Of a stretch of DNA of 64,000 nucleotides, positions 62,620-64,000 are shown in pieces (position 1 is the stretch's first letter; every line of letters begins with the position of its first letter). Under the pieces are notes generated by a model. It was not told the origin of the DNA, made no database searches, and worked only from the letters and a program-made list of their open reading frames with translations. Source of the DNA: Mesorhizobium loti CJ3sym (GTDB lineage: Bacteria > Pseudomonadota > Alphaproteobacteria > Rhizobiales > Rhizobiaceae); assembly GCF_000472785.1 (NCBI RefSeq), contig NZ_AXAL01000011.1, positions 62,001 through 126,000 on the forward strand, written 5' to 3'. The position numbers and the translations under genes are program-made.

Positions 62620-63315
62620 TCACACCGCAGCGCCAACCAGCGCGCCGATGCCGGCGGTGAGCGCCATGGCGAAGGCGCCCCAGAAGGTGACGCGCAGCGT
62701 TGCGCGCGGGATATTGGCGCCGCCGGCCCTGGCGCCGATGGCGCCGAGAAAGCCAAGGAAAAGCAGGGAGGCCACCGAAACCGCCAGCACCAGCATTGAA
62801 GCCGGCGATACCAGCACCATGATGAGCGGCATCGCCGCGCCGACGCTGAAGGTCGCCGCCGAGGTCAGCGCCGCCTGGATCGGCCGCGCCGTGGTCATTT
62901 CCGAAATGCCGAGTTCGTCATGGGCATGCGCGGCCAGCGCATCCCTGGCCATCAGCTGATCGGCGACCTGGCGCGCCAGGCCCGGCTCCAGCCCGCGCTT
63001 GACGTAGATCTGCGCCAGCTCCTCGCGCTCGAATTCCGGCTGAGTCCTGAGTTCCTCGCGTTCGCGGGCGAGGTCGGCGTTCTCGGTGTCAGATTGGGAG
63101 CTGACCGAGACATACTCGCCGGCCGCCATCGACATGGCGCCCGCGACCAGCCCTGCTATGCCGGCGACCAGGACCTGTGAAGTCGGCGCTGCGGCCGACG
63201 CCACGCCGACGATCAGGCTCGCGGTCGAGACGATGCCGTCATTGGCCCCCAGAACGGCGGCGCGGAGCCAGCCGATGCGCGACACCAGATGGTTTTCGAC
63301 ATGCAGGCGGCTCAT
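62620..63315 (-). CDS. VIT1/CCC1 family (putative iron/manganese) transporter
   Basis: 231 aa from ATG 63315 (MSRLHVENHLVSRIGWLRAA). The family signature is AAVLGANDGIVSTASLIVGV with the VIT fold, about five hydrophobic segments, and a cytoplasmic helical part (SQSDTENADLAREREELRTQ, EREELAQIYVKRG) rich in acidic residues that bind metal. VIT1/CCC1 homologues move Fe2+ or Mn2+ across membranes. It is monocistronic. A LysR gene is convergent with it. Confidence 0.92.
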   Translation of the reverse strand: MSRLHVENHLVSRIGWLRAAVLGANDGIVSTASLIVGVASAAAPTSQVLVAGIAGLVAGAMSMAAGEYVSVSSQSDTENADLAREREELRTQPEFEREELAQIYVKRGLEPGLARQVADQLMARDALAAHAHDELGISEMTTARPIQAALTSAATFSVGAAMPLIMVLVSPASMLVLAVSVASLLFLGFLGAIGARAGGANIPRATLRVTFWGAFAMALTAGIGALVGAAV

Positions 63316-63475
63316 GCTTTTCTCCTGATCGTGCCTTCGAGGTTCGAGGCCGCCGCGACTGTAGCCGCTTTTCAGCAAGCCGAGTTTGATCCAGGTCAGA
63401 ATCGGGCCGCACAGTTCCGTTCAAATACTTAGCCCCTGCTGGTTGCGGTAGGGCGTCACCGGAGGCGATCGCGCG

Positions 63476-63865
63476 TCAACCGGCCTGCTGAGCCATCACG
63501 ATGACGTTGCCGCAGGTGTCGTCGAAGAAAGCGGCGGTGACCGGACCCATGCGTTGGGGCGGTCCGAGAAATTTCACGCCGCGCCCGGCGAGGCGGTCGT
63601 AGTCGGCCTGGATGTCGCGGCTGGTGATCAGGGCCGCCGGGAAGTGGGCGTCATGGAGCGCTTTCTGCGCGGCGCGCGCTGGCGCATCGCGGTTGGGCTC
63701 GAGCACCAGTTCAGCGCCGTCGGCTTGATCGGGAGACACCACCGTCAGCCAGCGGGCCCGGCCGCCATCGTAGTCATGCTTTTTCACGAAACCGAGGACC
63801 GAGGTGTAGAAGGCCAGCGCCTTGTCCTGGTCGTCGACCTTGATGAGGATATGGCGAAGCTGCAT
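63476..63865 (-). CDS. VOC superfamily protein (glyoxalase-like)
   Basis: 129 aa from ATG 63865 (MQLRHILIKVDDQDKALAFY). Second half ends AAFFDDTCGNVIVMAQQ. It shares VDDQDKALAFYT and the RWLTVVSPD pattern with the VOC protein at 8815, so the two are paralogues of one subfamily. Metal ligands are partly conserved (His in LRHILIKVDD). It is upstream in the same direction as nothing clearly linked; function unknown. Confidence 0.85.
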   Translation of the reverse strand: MQLRHILIKVDDQDKALAFYTSVLGFVKKHDYDGGRARWLTVVSPDQADGAELVLEPNRDAPARAAQKALHDAHFPAALITSRDIQADYDRLAGRGVKFLGPPQRMGPVTAAFFDDTCGNVIVMAQQAG

Positions 63866-63906
63866 GGTCGGATTTCCTTCTGCTCGCATGGAGCTGGCGT
63901 CCGCGC

Positions 63907-64000
63907 CTAATCCCGCCCGTTGAAGAACGCCGTCAGCACAGGCGCATGCGCGGCCGGTTTAAGCATGTGGTTCTGGCCTGCCAGCGTCTGGTAGCGGGCA
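63907..64000 (-). CDS. Alpha/beta hydrolase, C-terminal end (cut by window edge)
   Basis: The minus-strand frame entering at the right edge reads ARYQTLAGQNHMLKPAAHAP and VLTAFFNGRD before a TAG at 63907. The G-Q-N-H-M arrangement followed by a helix ending in VL-FF is typical of the catalytic His region and last helix of alpha/beta hydrolases. Only about 30 residues are visible, so the class cannot be narrowed. Confidence 0.55.
   Translation of the reverse strand, partial: ARYQTLAGQNHMLKPAAHAPVLTAFFNGRD

Overview
This is a 64 kb GC-rich stretch of alphaproteobacterial chromosome, most likely from Mesorhizobium or a close relative in the Rhizobiales. That is inferred from the gene families, the groESL operon with a CIRCE element, the many LysR, ABC-transporter and short-chain dehydrogenase genes, and at least seven copies of a palindromic intergenic mosaic resembling the rhizobial RIME elements. 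There are no rRNA genes, CRISPR arrays, prophages or intact insertion sequences; one tRNA (Cys) is present. Layout: 1-1240 holds a divergent MFS transporter/LysR pair. 1241-3903 is a three-gene cassette of unknown function bounded by a 39-bp perfect direct repeat of the 3' end of lysR, and looks inserted. 4060-7040 has a LuxR-type quorum-sensing regulator without a luxI, two small secreted proteins and a ChaC-like protein. 7037-9847 pairs an NmrA-type reductase with an ArsR-SRPBCC-VOC-DUF1801 operon. 10225-18820 contains an acyltransferase and an L-arabinofuranoside uptake and cleavage operon (lacI, sugar-binding protein, two permeases, GH127 enzyme) with paired operators, followed by a LysR gene. 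18984-23659 holds a TauE-type exporter, tRNA-Cys, a run of small conserved proteins and groESL. 23660-33191 is a mixed accessory region: a relic of an IS5-family transposase, an AraC/GyrI regulator, free-methionine-sulfoxide reductase, a YeiH exporter, a ParDE toxin-antitoxin pair, and a LysR-controlled cupin/CMD/DUF2255/aldo-keto reductase operon ending in a truncated SDR gene. 33617-38459 holds a frameshifted aldehyde dehydrogenase, a Xre-RES toxin-antitoxin pair and an ArsR plus Old Yellow Enzyme pair. 38600-42933 is a probable molybdenum locus: a ModA-like protein and a BtuF/FecB-FecCD-type ABC importer, each preceded by a ModE-box-like element. 42956-46157 has a YbjN-like secreted protein, a frameshifted TPR protein and a DUF6314 protein. 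46212-50912 is an Lrp-saccharopine-dehydrogenase-like-amino-acid ABC transporter operon. 51266-64000 is mostly single housekeeping or accessory genes: TauE exporter, acetyltransferase, universal stress protein, secreted phosphodiesterase, SnoaL-fused ECF sigma factor, SDR, pseudouridine synthase, methyltransferase, LysR, VIT1-type transporter, VOC proteins and a partial alpha/beta hydrolase. How it works together: most modules are self-contained regulator-plus-target units. The two binding-protein-dependent importers (arabinofuranoside and the putative molybdenum system) each carry a palindromic mosaic exactly between the binding-protein gene and the first permease gene, where it could set the binding protein:permease ratio. 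Signs of gene loss or flux are the flanked cassette, two single-base frameshifts, the SDR remnant and the transposase relic.
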